Source: Lachnoclostridium sp. UBA1308 (lineage in GTDB: Bacteria; Bacillota; Clostridia; Lachnospirales; Lachnospiraceae). From it: a stretch of DNA of 64,000 nucleotides. The translations under genes and the position numbers were made by a program. The DNA is taken from positions 55,215 to 119,214 of the forward strand of contig DBTU01000031.1 in the NCBI GenBank assembly GCA_002307215.1, written 5' to 3'. Shown one piece after another: positions 24,305 to 33,184 of this stretch. A model generated the notes under the pieces. It ran no database searches and was not told where the DNA came from. It saw only the letters and a program-made list of their open reading frames with translations. Position 1 is the stretch's first letter, and each line of letters begins with the position of its first letter.

Positions 24305-24651
24305 ATAACAGAGCGGTAGGAACACAATTTGAACAGGAAGCAGCAAAATTCCTTATTGATAAAGGATATCAGATATTGGAGAGAAATTTCAGGTGTAAAA
24401 TAGGTGAGATTGATCTTATCGCAAAGGCTGAGGGCTATCTTTGTTTTATTGAGGTCAAATATCGTTCCGGTATATCGAAGGGCTATCCGGCTGAGGCAAT
24501 CAATATGAATAAAATCAGGAGAATTACCAGAACAGCGCAGTTTTATCTGCTGTCACATAAGCTTTCGCAAGAGACACCCTGTCGTTTTGATGCTGTTCTT
24601 ATCCTGGACCATGAGTTTTCACTCATACAGAATGCATTTGACGGAATTTAA
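24301..24651 (+). CDS. YraN family (UPF0102) nuclease-like protein
   Basis: 116-residue protein with the restriction-endonuclease-like fold pattern of YraN: GTQFEQEAAKFLIDKGYQILERNFRCKIGEIDLIAKAEGYLCFIEVKYRS, where GEIDLI and FIEVKYR give the E/D-(x)n-ExK active-site pattern. Members are suspected Holliday-junction or DNA-processing enzymes, not well proved. It overlaps the preceding FlhB-like gene. Confidence 0.9.
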   Translation: MNNRAVGTQFEQEAAKFLIDKGYQILERNFRCKIGEIDLIAKAEGYLCFIEVKYRSGISKGYPAEAINMNKIRRITRTAQFYLLSHKLSQETPCRFDAVLILDHEFSLIQNAFDGI

Positions 24652-24677
24652 CTGTTATTTTAGAAAGGTTTGATCGG

Positions 24678-25529
24678 ATGAAATTTGAAAACAGCAAGGC
24701 TGCTCATATAGATTTTAACATTGAGGTTCCCTACATTTCTTTCCCGATATTATCAGAAATCCCGTTTATCAAACATGGATTTTCTACAAGACTCGGCGGA
24801 GTCAGCAGCGGAATCTTTTCCTCGATGAATTTCGGTTCTGAATCGCTTCCCTGGCAGGATGAACCGGAGAATATATTGGAAAACTATCAAAGAATTTCAA
24901 AAAGTATTGGTGTTGATATGAATTCTCTTGTGTTATCCAGGCAGGTACATAAGACAAATATCCGCGTTGTAGATGATGCGGATCGAGGAAAAGGGATAAT
25001 TGAATCCCTGGATTATGAGGAAATCGATGGTATGATTACGGACAGACCGAATATCACGTTGGTTACGAAATATGCGGACTGCGTTCCTTTATATTTTGTG
25101 GATCAAGGAAAGAAAACAATCGGTTTGTCTCATGCAGGCTGGCGCGGAACTGTCAGCAAAATAGGTAAAGTAACAGTTGAAGAGATGACAAGAAACTTTG
25201 GGAGCAATCCGAGCGAAATTATTGCGGTAGTCGGTCCATCCATCTGCAGTGAATGCTTCGAAATCGGAGAAGATGTTGCACGAGAGTTTCAAAATGCATT
25301 TGGAGATCAGTATATAACAGACATTTTAGTAGCAAAAGATGATGGGAAATATTTGTGTGATTTGTGGAAAGCCAATCAAGCGGTACTTCTGGAAGCGGGC
25401 CTTCGAACAGAAAATATACATATCAGCGGGGTCTGTACTTGTTGCAACAGCGATTTACTATTTTCACATCGAAAAACCGGGGGGAAACGCGGAAGTCTGG
25501 CAGCCTTCTTAGGTCTTTGCGATCAGTAA
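24678..25529 (+). CDS. pgeF: Purine nucleoside/peptidoglycan-editing laccase-domain protein (YfiH family)
   Basis: 283-residue member of the YfiH/DUF152 family, historically polyphenol oxidase and now known as a purine nucleoside phosphorylase and, in E. coli, a peptidoglycan editing factor. Zinc ligands are seen in the conserved patterns RQVHKTNIRVV (His), YADCVPLYF (Cys) and LSHAGWRGT (His), followed by AVVGPSICSECFEIG, CTCCNSDLLFSHRKTGGKRG. It is common next to yraN in clostridia. The true in vivo substrate is not shown here. Confidence 0.9.
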   Translation: MKFENSKAAHIDFNIEVPYISFPILSEIPFIKHGFSTRLGGVSSGIFSSMNFGSESLPWQDEPENILENYQRISKSIGVDMNSLVLSRQVHKTNIRVVDDADRGKGIIESLDYEEIDGMITDRPNITLVTKYADCVPLYFVDQGKKTIGLSHAGWRGTVSKIGKVTVEEMTRNFGSNPSEIIAVVGPSICSECFEIGEDVAREFQNAFGDQYITDILVAKDDGKYLCDLWKANQAVLLEAGLRTENIHISGVCTCCNSDLLFSHRKTGGKRGSLAAFLGLCDQ

Positions 25530-25639
25530 ACCCAGAGAAGTATGTTTATTAGAAGGCTATAGTTCAGACTTTATACCGTGAGATGTTTTTGTGAGTCGAA
25601 CAAAGCGAATGTCGTAGAATTCCCGTAGGTATCAATAGT

Positions 25640-25663
25640 TGCAGTTTAGCCGATAGGCTGAAT
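25640..25663 (+). other. Small hairpin between pgeF and the DUF512 gene
   Basis: CAGTTTAGCC-gata-GGCTGAATTG forms an imperfect 10-bp stem in the 160-base gap. There is no T tract, so it is not a convincing terminator. Confidence 0.3.
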
Positions 25664-25703
25664 TGTAACATTAGAAAGAAATTAGAGAGATTTGGTGTAT
25701 GTA

Positions 25704-27014
25704 ATGATGAAAAAAGCACACATTATTAAGGAAATAGAAAGTGGCAGTATCGCAGAGGAACTGGAACTTATGCCGGGTGATGAATTAATATCCGTCAATG
25801 GGTCTGTAATTTTGGATGTTCTGGATTATCAATTTCTGATCAATGATGAAAACCTAACTGTTTTGATTAAAAAGCAAGACGGTGAGGAATGGGAGCTTGA
25901 TATTGAAAAGGAATATGATGAAGATTTGGGTATTATATTCGAAGAAGGACTGATGGATGAATATCGTTCCTGTAAGAATAAATGTATCTTCTGCTTCATT
26001 GACCAGATGCCACCCGGAATGAGGGAAACACTATATTTTAAGGATGATGATGCTAGGCTGTCCTTCCTACAGGGTAATTATATTACGCTAACTAATTTAA
26101 GCGAAGCGGAAGTTGACCGCATCATCTTTTATAAGCTGGCCCCAATTAATATCTCGGTTCATACGACCAATGAGGAGTTGCGATGCAAGATGTTGAACAA
26201 TCGTTTTGCAGGTGATGCATTAAAAAAACTGCAAAAGTTAAAAGATGCCGGGATAACAATGAATGGGCAGATTGTTCTTTGCAAAGGGTGGAATGATGGT
26301 GAAGAACTAGAGAAAACCATGCATGATTTATCTGCTTATCTACCTGAAATGTCAAGTGTGTCGGTTGTTCCGGTAGGTCTGACCAAATTCCGGGATAAAC
26401 TTAAAGAACTTGAAGAATTTACAAAAGAAGATTCGTTAACGGTATTGGAGCAGATTCATAGATGGCAGAACATTTTCTTGACCCACTATGGGACACGCTT
26501 TATCTATGCCAGCGATGAATGGTATCTGAAGGCGGATTTGCCCATTCCAACTGAAGAAGCTTATGAGGGTTATCCTCAGCTTGAAAACGGAGTCGGTTTG
26601 ATCCGTTCGCTTCAGAATGAATTTGAAGATTATTATAATGAAATATCAGGAGATTTACGAATCAGAAATGTTTCGATTGCGACAGGCATCCTTGCCGAAC
26701 CGGTAATTCGCAGGTTGTCAGAGCAAATAGTAAATAAATTTCCGAATATTAAGATACAGGTATATCCTGTGATTAATCATTTTTTTGGAGAGCAGATCAC
26801 GGTTGCAGGATTATTAACCGGGAGTGATATTACGGAGCAGCTTAAGGGGAAGGATATTGGCGAAAACCTGCTGCTTCCTGAGGTTTTATTGAAGGATGGG
26901 GAGACGGTGCTGTTAGATGATGTCACAGTCAGTGATATGGAAAATGCTTTACAAACCCATATACGTATTGTACAATCAGATGGAAAGTCCTTCATTGACA
27001 GTATTATTGTGTAA
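25704..27014 (+). CDS. DUF512 radical-SAM-like protein with N-terminal PDZ domain
   Basis: About 436 residues. An N-terminal PDZ-like domain (GSIAEELELMPGDELISVNGSVILDVLDYQFLI, about 10-45) is followed by a CxxxCxFCF cluster (YRSCKNKCIFCFIDQMPPGMRETLYFKDDDARLSFLQGNYITLTN, about 90-135) that resembles a radical-SAM iron-sulfur site, and a C-terminal DUF512 region. It is regularly found upstream of der in clostridia, and is thought to be linked to ribosome or Der-related functions; its reaction is unknown. Start is uncertain among a TTG at 25692 and ATGs at 25704 and 25707; no strong ribosome-binding site helps. Confidence 0.88.
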   Translation: MMKKAHIIKEIESGSIAEELELMPGDELISVNGSVILDVLDYQFLINDENLTVLIKKQDGEEWELDIEKEYDEDLGIIFEEGLMDEYRSCKNKCIFCFIDQMPPGMRETLYFKDDDARLSFLQGNYITLTNLSEAEVDRIIFYKLAPINISVHTTNEELRCKMLNNRFAGDALKKLQKLKDAGITMNGQIVLCKGWNDGEELEKTMHDLSAYLPEMSSVSVVPVGLTKFRDKLKELEEFTKEDSLTVLEQIHRWQNIFLTHYGTRFIYASDEWYLKADLPIPTEEAYEGYPQLENGVGLIRSLQNEFEDYYNEISGDLRIRNVSIATGILAEPVIRRLSEQIVNKFPNIKIQVYPVINHFFGEQITVAGLLTGSDITEQLKGKDIGENLLLPEVLLKDGETVLLDDVTVSDMENALQTHIRIVQSDGKSFIDSIIV

Positions 27015-27042
27015 TAAGAAGGGAAAGACTTGGAGGTATAAA

Positions 27043-28368
27043 ATGAGTAGACCAATAGTTGCCATTGTAGGCAGGCCGAATGTGGGAAAATCAACATTGT
27101 TTAACGCTCTGGCAGGCGAGAGGATATCAATCGTAAAGGATTTCCCCGGTGTAACCAGAGACCGCATTTATGCAGATGTAACATGGCTTAATACACAATT
27201 TACCATGATAGATACCGGTGGTATTGAACCGGACAGTAAGGACGAGATGTTATCCTATATGAGGGAACAGGCGCAGATAGCAATTGATACTGCCGATGTG
27301 ATTGTATTCCTTGTGGATGTTAGGCAGGGTCTTATCGATTCGGACTCAAAAGTTGCCGATATGTTAAGAAGATCAGCAAAACCGATTGTTCTTGTTGTGA
27401 ATAAAGTAGATAATTTTGAGAAACTGATGCCGGATGTATATGAGTTCTATAATCTTGGTATTGGAGAACCGTTTCCGATATCTTCATCGGGCAAGCTTGG
27501 TTTTGGCGAAATGCTGGATGAAGTGGTAAAACATTTTCATAAGGGAAATACTGATGAAATTGTGGATGAACGTCCAAGAATTGCAATTGTAGGAAAGCCG
27601 AATGTAGGTAAATCCTCTATTGTCAATAAACTCGTCGGTGAAAAGAGAGTTATCGTATCAGATATTGCCGGAACCACTCGTGATGCGATTGATACACCAA
27701 TAAAACGAAACGGTAAGGAATATGTATTAATTGATACGGCAGGACTCCGTAGAAAAAGTAAGATTAAAGAAGAATTGGAACGCTACAGCATTATTCGTAC
27801 TGTTGCTGCCGTTGAACGCGCTGATGTGGTCGTACTTGTTATCGATGCGATTGAGGGCGTGACCGAACAGGATGCAAAAATTGCCGGTATTGCCCATGAT
27901 AGGGGTAAGGGTATCATAATTGCAGTTAACAAATGGGATACGGTAGAGAAGGATAATAAAACAGTAAAAGAATATACGAGTGACATTAAAGAGGTATTGG
28001 CCTTCATGTCATACGCGGAAATACTTTTCATATCAGCAGAAACAGGACAAAGACTCCATAGATTATTTGAATCGATTGAGGTAGTCATTCAGAATCAGAA
28101 TTTGAGAATTTCAACCGGCGTGTTAAATGAAATTATGACAGAGGCTGTTGCACTGCAGCAACCACCGTCAGATAAGGGAAAACGTCTAAAGTTGTATTAT
28201 GTAACACAGGTCAGTGTAAAGCCACCTACTTTTGTTATCTTTGTTAATGATAAAGATCTTATGCATTTTTCTTATACCCGTTATATTGAGAATAAAATTC
28301 GCGAAGCCTTCGGTTTTTCTGGCACATCGTTAAAGTTTTTCATTAGGGAGAGAAAGGAGACCGATTAA
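27043..28368 (+). CDS. der: Ribosome biogenesis GTPase Der (EngA)
   Basis: Tandem-GTPase 50S assembly factor, 441 residues. Domain 1 has GRPNVGKSTLFNAL (about 9-22), DTGGIEP and NKVDN; domain 2 has GKPNVGKSSIVNKL (about 184), DTAGLRRK and NKWDTVEKD; a C-terminal KH-like domain runs from about 350 to the end. TTGGAGGT precedes the ATG at 27043; the open frame extends 42 codons further upstream but overlaps the previous gene and is not used. It directly abuts plsY. Confidence 0.97.
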   Translation: MSRPIVAIVGRPNVGKSTLFNALAGERISIVKDFPGVTRDRIYADVTWLNTQFTMIDTGGIEPDSKDEMLSYMREQAQIAIDTADVIVFLVDVRQGLIDSDSKVADMLRRSAKPIVLVVNKVDNFEKLMPDVYEFYNLGIGEPFPISSSGKLGFGEMLDEVVKHFHKGNTDEIVDERPRIAIVGKPNVGKSSIVNKLVGEKRVIVSDIAGTTRDAIDTPIKRNGKEYVLIDTAGLRRKSKIKEELERYSIIRTVAAVERADVVVLVIDAIEGVTEQDAKIAGIAHDRGKGIIIAVNKWDTVEKDNKTVKEYTSDIKEVLAFMSYAEILFISAETGQRLHRLFESIEVVIQNQNLRISTGVLNEIMTEAVALQQPPSDKGKRLKLYYVTQVSVKPPTFVIFVNDKDLMHFSYTRYIENKIREAFGFSGTSLKFFIRERKETD

Positions 28369-28995
28369 ATGATTCTAAGAATCATACTTTGTTTACTTCT
28401 GGGATATGTATTTGGTTGCTTTTCAACAGGGTATCTGATGGGAAGAATGAATAAAGTAGATATCAGAAAGTATGGTAGCGGTAACATTGGAACCACCAAT
28501 ACACTTCGTACGTTAGGAGCAAAGGCCGGAGCAATTACTTTACTGGGAGATGCACTTAAGGCTGTAATTCCGATACTTTTAGTCAAGTTGGTTTTCTTTC
28601 CGGAATATGACAATGTACAAGTGCTGGCTTTATATACAGGACTGGGAGCAGTTACCGGACATAATTTTCCGGTATGGTTAAAATTTAAAGGTGGCAAGGG
28701 GATTGCAGCAACCGGCGGTGCTATGGCGGCGTTCGATCCCTTGATTATTCCGATTGGTTTACCCTTATTTATCTTAATTGTTGCAGTCACAAGGTATGTT
28801 TCGCTCGGATCCTTATTTATAGCAGTTTTTTTTCCAATCTGGATTTTAATCAGATTTCCGGGAAATATACATATGCTGATTGTATCTTTCGTATTCATGA
28901 CTCTGGCATTCATTAAGCACAGAGCGAATATTAAACGGTTATTAAACAAAACAGAAAATAAAATCGGTCATAAAGTCAAATTAGAGAACAAATAA
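28369..28995 (+). CDS. plsY: Acyl-phosphate:glycerol-3-phosphate acyltransferase PlsY
   Basis: Integral membrane enzyme that makes lysophosphatidate from acyl-phosphate and glycerol-3-phosphate. Motifs: GSGNIGTTNTLRTLGAKAGAITLLGDALKA (about 37-66) and the GHNFPVWLKFKGGKGIAATGG motif (about 104-124), with five hydrophobic segments. Length 208. It begins right after the der stop codon and precedes gpsA, which makes its substrate, a functional pair. Confidence 0.96.
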   Translation: MILRIILCLLLGYVFGCFSTGYLMGRMNKVDIRKYGSGNIGTTNTLRTLGAKAGAITLLGDALKAVIPILLVKLVFFPEYDNVQVLALYTGLGAVTGHNFPVWLKFKGGKGIAATGGAMAAFDPLIIPIGLPLFILIVAVTRYVSLGSLFIAVFFPIWILIRFPGNIHMLIVSFVFMTLAFIKHRANIKRLLNKTENKIGHKVKLENK

Positions 28996-29019
28996 TTGGT
29001 AACGATAAAGGAGACGCAT

Positions 29020-30030
29020 ATGAGTAACGTTAGTATATTAGGAGCCGGAACCTGGGGCTGTGCACTGGCAATTTTACTTGCCGGAAAAGGACATAACGTA
29101 ATTATATGGACTAAAATAGAAAATGAAGCAAAGACACTGGAAAGCAGCAGAAAAAATTTAAAAAATCTTCCCGGAGCTGAGCTTCCGGATGATGTTAAGA
29201 TAACGCTTGAACTTGAGGAAGCCTGTATGAACAGGGATTTAATTGTTATGGCAGTAGCTTCACCTTATATTCGTTCTACCGCAAAGCTTGTTAAACCATT
29301 GATGAAAGATGGACAGATCATCGTCAATGTATCCAAGGGAATAGAAGATGGAACTCTTTTCACCTTATCACAGGTACTTAAGGATGAGTTACCGAATGCT
29401 AATGTCGCTGTATTGTCGGGCCCCAGTCATGCAGAAGAAGTAAGCCGCGGTGTTCCCACTACAATTGTAGTAGGAGCAGAAACCAAGGAAACGGCAAGAT
29501 TTATACAAGATGTATTTATGACAGAGCTTTTTCGGGTATACACAAGCCCTGATATTATCGGTATCGAGCTTGGCGGTTCTCTAAAGAATGTCATTGCCTT
29601 AGCTGCAGGCGTGGTGGATGGTCTTGGCTTCGGCGATAACACGAAGGCAGCCTTAATGACCAGAGGAATGGCAGAAATCAGCCGTCTTGGAATTATTATG
29701 GGTGGTAAGATGGAGACCTTCGCCGGTTTATCGGGCTTTGGAGATCTGTTTGTTACCTGCACCAGCAAACATAGCCGTAACTGGAATGCTGGTTATTTGA
29801 TTGGACAAGGTAAGTCCACAGAGGAAGCGATGAAACAGGTGAATCAGGTTGTGGAGGGCGTTAATTCTGCGAAAGCTGCATTGGCGCTGGCAAGAAAGAA
29901 TGAAGTTGAGATGCCGATTGTTGAACAAATTAACCTAGTCTTGTTTGAAGGCAAATCGTCAAAGGATGCATTAACGGATCTGCTTGGCAGAGACAAAAGA
30001 AAAGAATATAAGTCCCTCGAGTGGGATTAG
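29020..30030 (+). CDS. gpsA: Glycerol-3-phosphate dehydrogenase [NAD(P)+]
   Basis: Reduces dihydroxyacetone phosphate to glycerol-3-phosphate for phospholipids. The N-terminal Rossmann motif is ILGAGTWGCALAILLAGKGH (about 5-24). The catalytic Lys lies in ELGGSLKNVIALAAGVVDGLGFGDNTKAALMTRG, with GLSGFGDLFVTC near 240. Length 336. AAAGGAGA sets the ATG at 29020 over an in-frame GTG-type start at 28996. A clean terminator follows. Confidence 0.97.
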   Translation: MSNVSILGAGTWGCALAILLAGKGHNVIIWTKIENEAKTLESSRKNLKNLPGAELPDDVKITLELEEACMNRDLIVMAVASPYIRSTAKLVKPLMKDGQIIVNVSKGIEDGTLFTLSQVLKDELPNANVAVLSGPSHAEEVSRGVPTTIVVGAETKETARFIQDVFMTELFRVYTSPDIIGIELGGSLKNVIALAAGVVDGLGFGDNTKAALMTRGMAEISRLGIIMGGKMETFAGLSGFGDLFVTCTSKHSRNWNAGYLIGQGKSTEEAMKQVNQVVEGVNSAKAALALARKNEVEMPIVEQINLVLFEGKSSKDALTDLLGRDKRKEYKSLEWD

Positions 30031-30044
30031 ATATGAGACCACTG

Positions 30045-30073
30045 AAAAAGTCCCCTATGAAAGGGACTTTTTT
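30045..30073 (+). terminator. Rho-independent terminator after gpsA
   Basis: AAAAAGTCCC (30045-30054) pairs with GGGACTTTTTT (30063-30073) around an 8-base loop; the A/T flanks give it terminator character in both directions. Confidence 0.9.
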
Positions 30074-30188
30074 AGCGCTCTCATACAGTGCATTATGGGA
30101 AGTATGCGATGCTTCTCGTATTTTTTGAGTTTAGTAACAGTAATTTCATTATATATTGAAACAGATTACCAAAAATGTGGAGGGTGTA

Positions 30189-30950
30189 ATGTTAAAGAAG
30201 ATAAAAGATATTGTGAAGGTTGCAGGAGAGATTATACTGAATGCGCATCATATTAAGGATGGTATTGAGAGTAAGGAGGGAAGAGCTAACTTTGTTACCA
30301 GTTATGATGTTGAGGTTCAAAATTTTCTATATCAGGAACTGAAAAAAGTTCTGCCGGAGGCAGCATTTATTGGGGAAGAAGATAAAAAACGTGAAAATGT
30401 GATAGGGGATTATTGTTTTATTATTGATCCGATCGACGGAACCACTAACTTTATCTTTGATTACCGACACAGTGCCATCAGTGTCGGATTAGCATTTCAT
30501 GGGCAGATAATAATGGGCGTGGTATATAACCCATTTCTTAACGAAATGTTTTACGCCGAGAAAGGGAAGGGTGCTTTTCTAAACGGTCGAAAGCTTAACG
30601 TATCAGGCCTTATGATTAGTGAAGGAATAGTGGCAATCGGAACCTGCCCCTATCATAGGGAGTTGACGGATGAAACCTTCCGGATAACCCGTAAGCTTTA
30701 TGACACGGCTCTGGATATCAGAAGAACCGGTTCTGCCGCTCTTGATATCTGTTACGTGGCTGCCAACCGTTTTGCATTGTATTTTGAATTGATCCTTTCT
30801 CCCTGGGATTATGCGGGAGCTTCCATAATTCTGACAGAAGCCGGAGGCTGCATCGGCACTATGGAGAAAAAAGAGCTTCCTTACCGCTTACCCTGTTCTG
30901 TTATCGCCGCTTCACCAAGAGCCTATGAGGAATTTTATCAATTGTTATGA
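30189..30950 (+). CDS. Inositol monophosphatase family protein
   Basis: 253-residue Mg-dependent phosphatase of the SuhB/IMPase fold. Motifs: FIGEEDK (about 70), the metal-binding DPIDGTTNF (about 87-95), and WDYAGASIILTEAGG (about 203-217). Substrate may be inositol-1-phosphate, fructose-1,6-bisphosphate, NADP or PAP; it cannot be told from these motifs. The ATG at 30189 follows GGAGGG; an upstream in-frame ATG (30156) lacks a site. It is isolated between two terminator/promoter regions. Confidence 0.9.
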   Translation: MLKKIKDIVKVAGEIILNAHHIKDGIESKEGRANFVTSYDVEVQNFLYQELKKVLPEAAFIGEEDKKRENVIGDYCFIIDPIDGTTNFIFDYRHSAISVGLAFHGQIIMGVVYNPFLNEMFYAEKGKGAFLNGRKLNVSGLMISEGIVAIGTCPYHRELTDETFRITRKLYDTALDIRRTGSAALDICYVAANRFALYFELILSPWDYAGASIILTEAGGCIGTMEKKELPYRLPCSVIAASPRAYEEFYQLL

Positions 30951-31212
30951 CCAGTATGGTTGTTTCCAATCTGCTTTCAATATAACATGATAAAATGATT
31001 CGGGTGTCAGAAGTCATCTATAAGGTAAATCAATGAATATATATGCGCACATATTCATTTCACAGCATTTATTTGACTTATGATGCCTGAATCATAAATT
31101 CATGTATATACATGTTCTGATTTAAATTACTATAAAAACAAGTATCATTTCACATATCATAGAATGAAACAGCCCTGCATATCTTTAATTATAATCATAA
31201 GGAGGTTGCTAT
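30951..31212 (+). other. spoIVA upstream region with palindromes
   Basis: No gene seen. A perfect 14-bp palindrome CATGTATATACATG is at 31101-31114 and an inverted repeat ATGAATAT / ATATTCAT at 31033-31058. CATAGAAT at 31158-31165 resembles a sigma-E -10 box (consensus CATACAAT), with an ATA-containing sequence about 17 bases upstream. spoIVA is a sigma-E gene in Bacillus, so a mother-cell promoter is expected here, but the match is weak. Confidence 0.35.
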
Positions 31213-32691
31213 ATGTTAGGGCAGTTTGATGTTTATAATGATATTCAGGCTAGGACAGGCGGTGAGATATACATAGGTGTAGTTGGGCCGGTCAGAACAG
31301 GTAAGTCAACTTTTATTAAGAGATTTATGGATCTCTTGGTGATCCCCGGTATAGAAGATGTTCACAGCAGAGAGCGGGCTATTGATGAGTTACCCCAGGC
31401 TGCGGCAGGAAGAACAATCATGACTACCGAGCCGAAGTTTATACCAAAGGAAGCTGCCGAAATTGCATTTGGTGATGATACGAAGGTGAAAATCCGCCTG
31501 ATTGACTGTGTCGGTTATATGGTGGACGGAGCTGCTGGACATATTGAGAATCAACATGAGAGAATGGTAAGGACGCCCTGGTATGATTATGAAATACCCT
31601 TCACGCAGGCTGCGGAGATTGGGACAAAGAAGGTTATCAATGATCATTCTACAATTGGTATTGTTGTAACATCGGACGGAAGCTTTGGAGAATTGCAAAG
31701 AGAAAATTATCGAGTGCCGGAGGAGAGGACGATAACGGAGCTAAAGCAACTGGGGAAGCCGTTTATCGTATTGTTGAATACGAATAAGCCTCATTCAACA
31801 GAAACAATCAGAATTGCTGAGGATATGTCACAGGAATATGATGTTCCGGTTATGCCGGTTAATGCAGAGCAGTTGAAGAAAGATGATATAACAAAAATCA
31901 TGGAGAATATTCTTTCTGTATTTCCGATTACTGAAATTGATTTTTACATGCCAAAGTGGGCTGAGATGCTTCCGGCAGATCATTGGCTTAAGGTGGATTT
32001 AATCAAGGCAGTCAAGGAAGTATTTCAGAATATGACGCAGGTTAAGGACGCCAGATTACAGAATTTCGATACCGACAGTCAATATGTAAAGCGTTTTAAA
32101 GTTGACAATATCAATATGGAAGATGGAAGCGTTCAGGTCAATGTTGAATTTGATGACATGTATTACTATCAAATACTGAGTGATCTGATCGGTGTACCGA
32201 TTACCGGCGAATATCAACTGATTTCTACATTGAAGGAGCTGGCTTCAAAAAAGACCGAATTTGAAAAGGTTTCTTATGCGACCGATCAGGTTAAGGCAAA
32301 AGGCTATGGTATTGTCACACCGCTAAAGAGCGAAATATCAATTGATGAACCTGAGATCATGAAGCATGGAAATAAATTCGGTGTAAAGATAAAAGCAACA
32401 GCACCATCGATTCACATGATTAAAGCAGATATTCATACAGAGGTAGCACCAATCGTCGGTTCTGAAGAGCAGGCAAAGGATTTGATTGAATATATCAATG
32501 CGAATGCCAAAGAAAATCCGGATGGTATTTGGGATACTAATATTTTCGGAAAATCTGTCCGACAGTTGGTTGATGACGGAATCAATTCTAAGATCAATAA
32601 ATTGACGGATGAAAGCCAGATAAAACTTCAGGAAACAATGCAGAGAATTATTAACGACAGTAATGGCGGTCTGGTCTGCATAATCATTTAA
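31213..32691 (+). CDS. spoIVA: Stage IV sporulation protein A (spore coat morphogenetic ATPase)
   Basis: Forms the basement layer of the spore coat by ATP-driven polymerisation around the forespore. 492 residues. The N-terminal P-loop domain, derived from TRAFAC GTPases, begins YNDIQARTGGEIYIGVVGPVRTGKSTFIKRFMDL (Walker A GPVRTGKS, about 25-32), with the DCVGYMVDGAAGH Walker-B-like region near 98. The middle domain and a C-terminal end (MQRIINDSNGGLVCIII) match the family, whose tail binds SpoVM. It shows that the organism carries endospore genes. GGAGG precedes the ATG. Confidence 0.97.
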   Translation: MLGQFDVYNDIQARTGGEIYIGVVGPVRTGKSTFIKRFMDLLVIPGIEDVHSRERAIDELPQAAAGRTIMTTEPKFIPKEAAEIAFGDDTKVKIRLIDCVGYMVDGAAGHIENQHERMVRTPWYDYEIPFTQAAEIGTKKVINDHSTIGIVVTSDGSFGELQRENYRVPEERTITELKQLGKPFIVLLNTNKPHSTETIRIAEDMSQEYDVPVMPVNAEQLKKDDITKIMENILSVFPITEIDFYMPKWAEMLPADHWLKVDLIKAVKEVFQNMTQVKDARLQNFDTDSQYVKRFKVDNINMEDGSVQVNVEFDDMYYYQILSDLIGVPITGEYQLISTLKELASKKTEFEKVSYATDQVKAKGYGIVTPLKSEISIDEPEIMKHGNKFGVKIKATAPSIHMIKADIHTEVAPIVGSEEQAKDLIEYINANAKENPDGIWDTNIFGKSVRQLVDDGINSKINKLTDESQIKLQETMQRIINDSNGGLVCIII

Positions 32692-32725
32692 TATTTTGTT
32701 ACAAAGTTGTCCGGCTAATATAGGA

Positions 32726-32803
32726 ATTGAAAAGCTCCTTCCTAAGTGAAGGAAACCCTTTTGTTGATAGGGGTTCCCTTCACTTAAGAGGGAGCTTTTC
32801 AAT
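32726..32803 (+). repeat. First of two related hairpins after spoIVA
   Basis: ATTGAAAAGCTCC (32726-32738) pairs with GGAGCTTTTCAAT (32791-32803); inward, CTAAGTGAAGG pairs with CCTTCACTTAAG, and AACCC with GGGTT, around TTTTGTTGATAG. There is no long T tract at its end. It may act as the spoIVA terminator and as an insulator. Confidence 0.8.
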
Positions 32804-32810
32804 AGGAACC

Positions 32811-32876
32811 ACTCACTCCTAGGTGAAGGAAACCCTTTTGTTGATAGGGGTATCCTTCACCTAAGTGTGAGTTTTT
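32811..32876 (+). terminator. Second related hairpin, terminator-like
   Basis: ACTCAC (32811-32816) pairs with GTGTGAGT (32865-32872), CTAGGTGAAGG pairs with CCTTCACCTAAG, and the same inner AACCC...GGGGT loop is repeated exactly. TTTTT follows at 32872-32876. Relative to the first hairpin, an A-T pair is changed to G-C on both sides, so the stem is kept. Confidence 0.8.
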
Positions 32877-32993
32877 CAATATAAACAAACCTCTTTCATA
32901 GTGACAGTGAGCGGCTCAAATTCATGATGAGGCAGCCTTTTCATACAGTATTTGTTATTTATGTATAAATTATAAATAAATTGTGACACATAG

Positions 32994-33022
32994 TTGACAT
33001 TATTTATAGTGTTTGGTATAAT
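32994..33022 (+). promoter_or_regulatory. Consensus sigma-A promoter of the SH3/NlpC gene
   Basis: TTGACA (32994-32999), a 17-base spacer and TATAAT (33017-33022): an exact consensus match. It predicts a leader of about 155 bases before the ATG at 33185, in which no known riboswitch is recognised. Confidence 0.92.
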
Positions 33023-33184
33023 AAACACGTAATAAATTTAACAAGTGCGTAATATTTAACCAAACAACCGGTATGGCAGATAAATTGATTTACTACTTGT
33101 AACTTCTCATAACATATGGGACAACAAAGAATTGCTTGTGGTATTACTAGAGCGTATTACAAGAAAATATTTGGAGGACGTACA

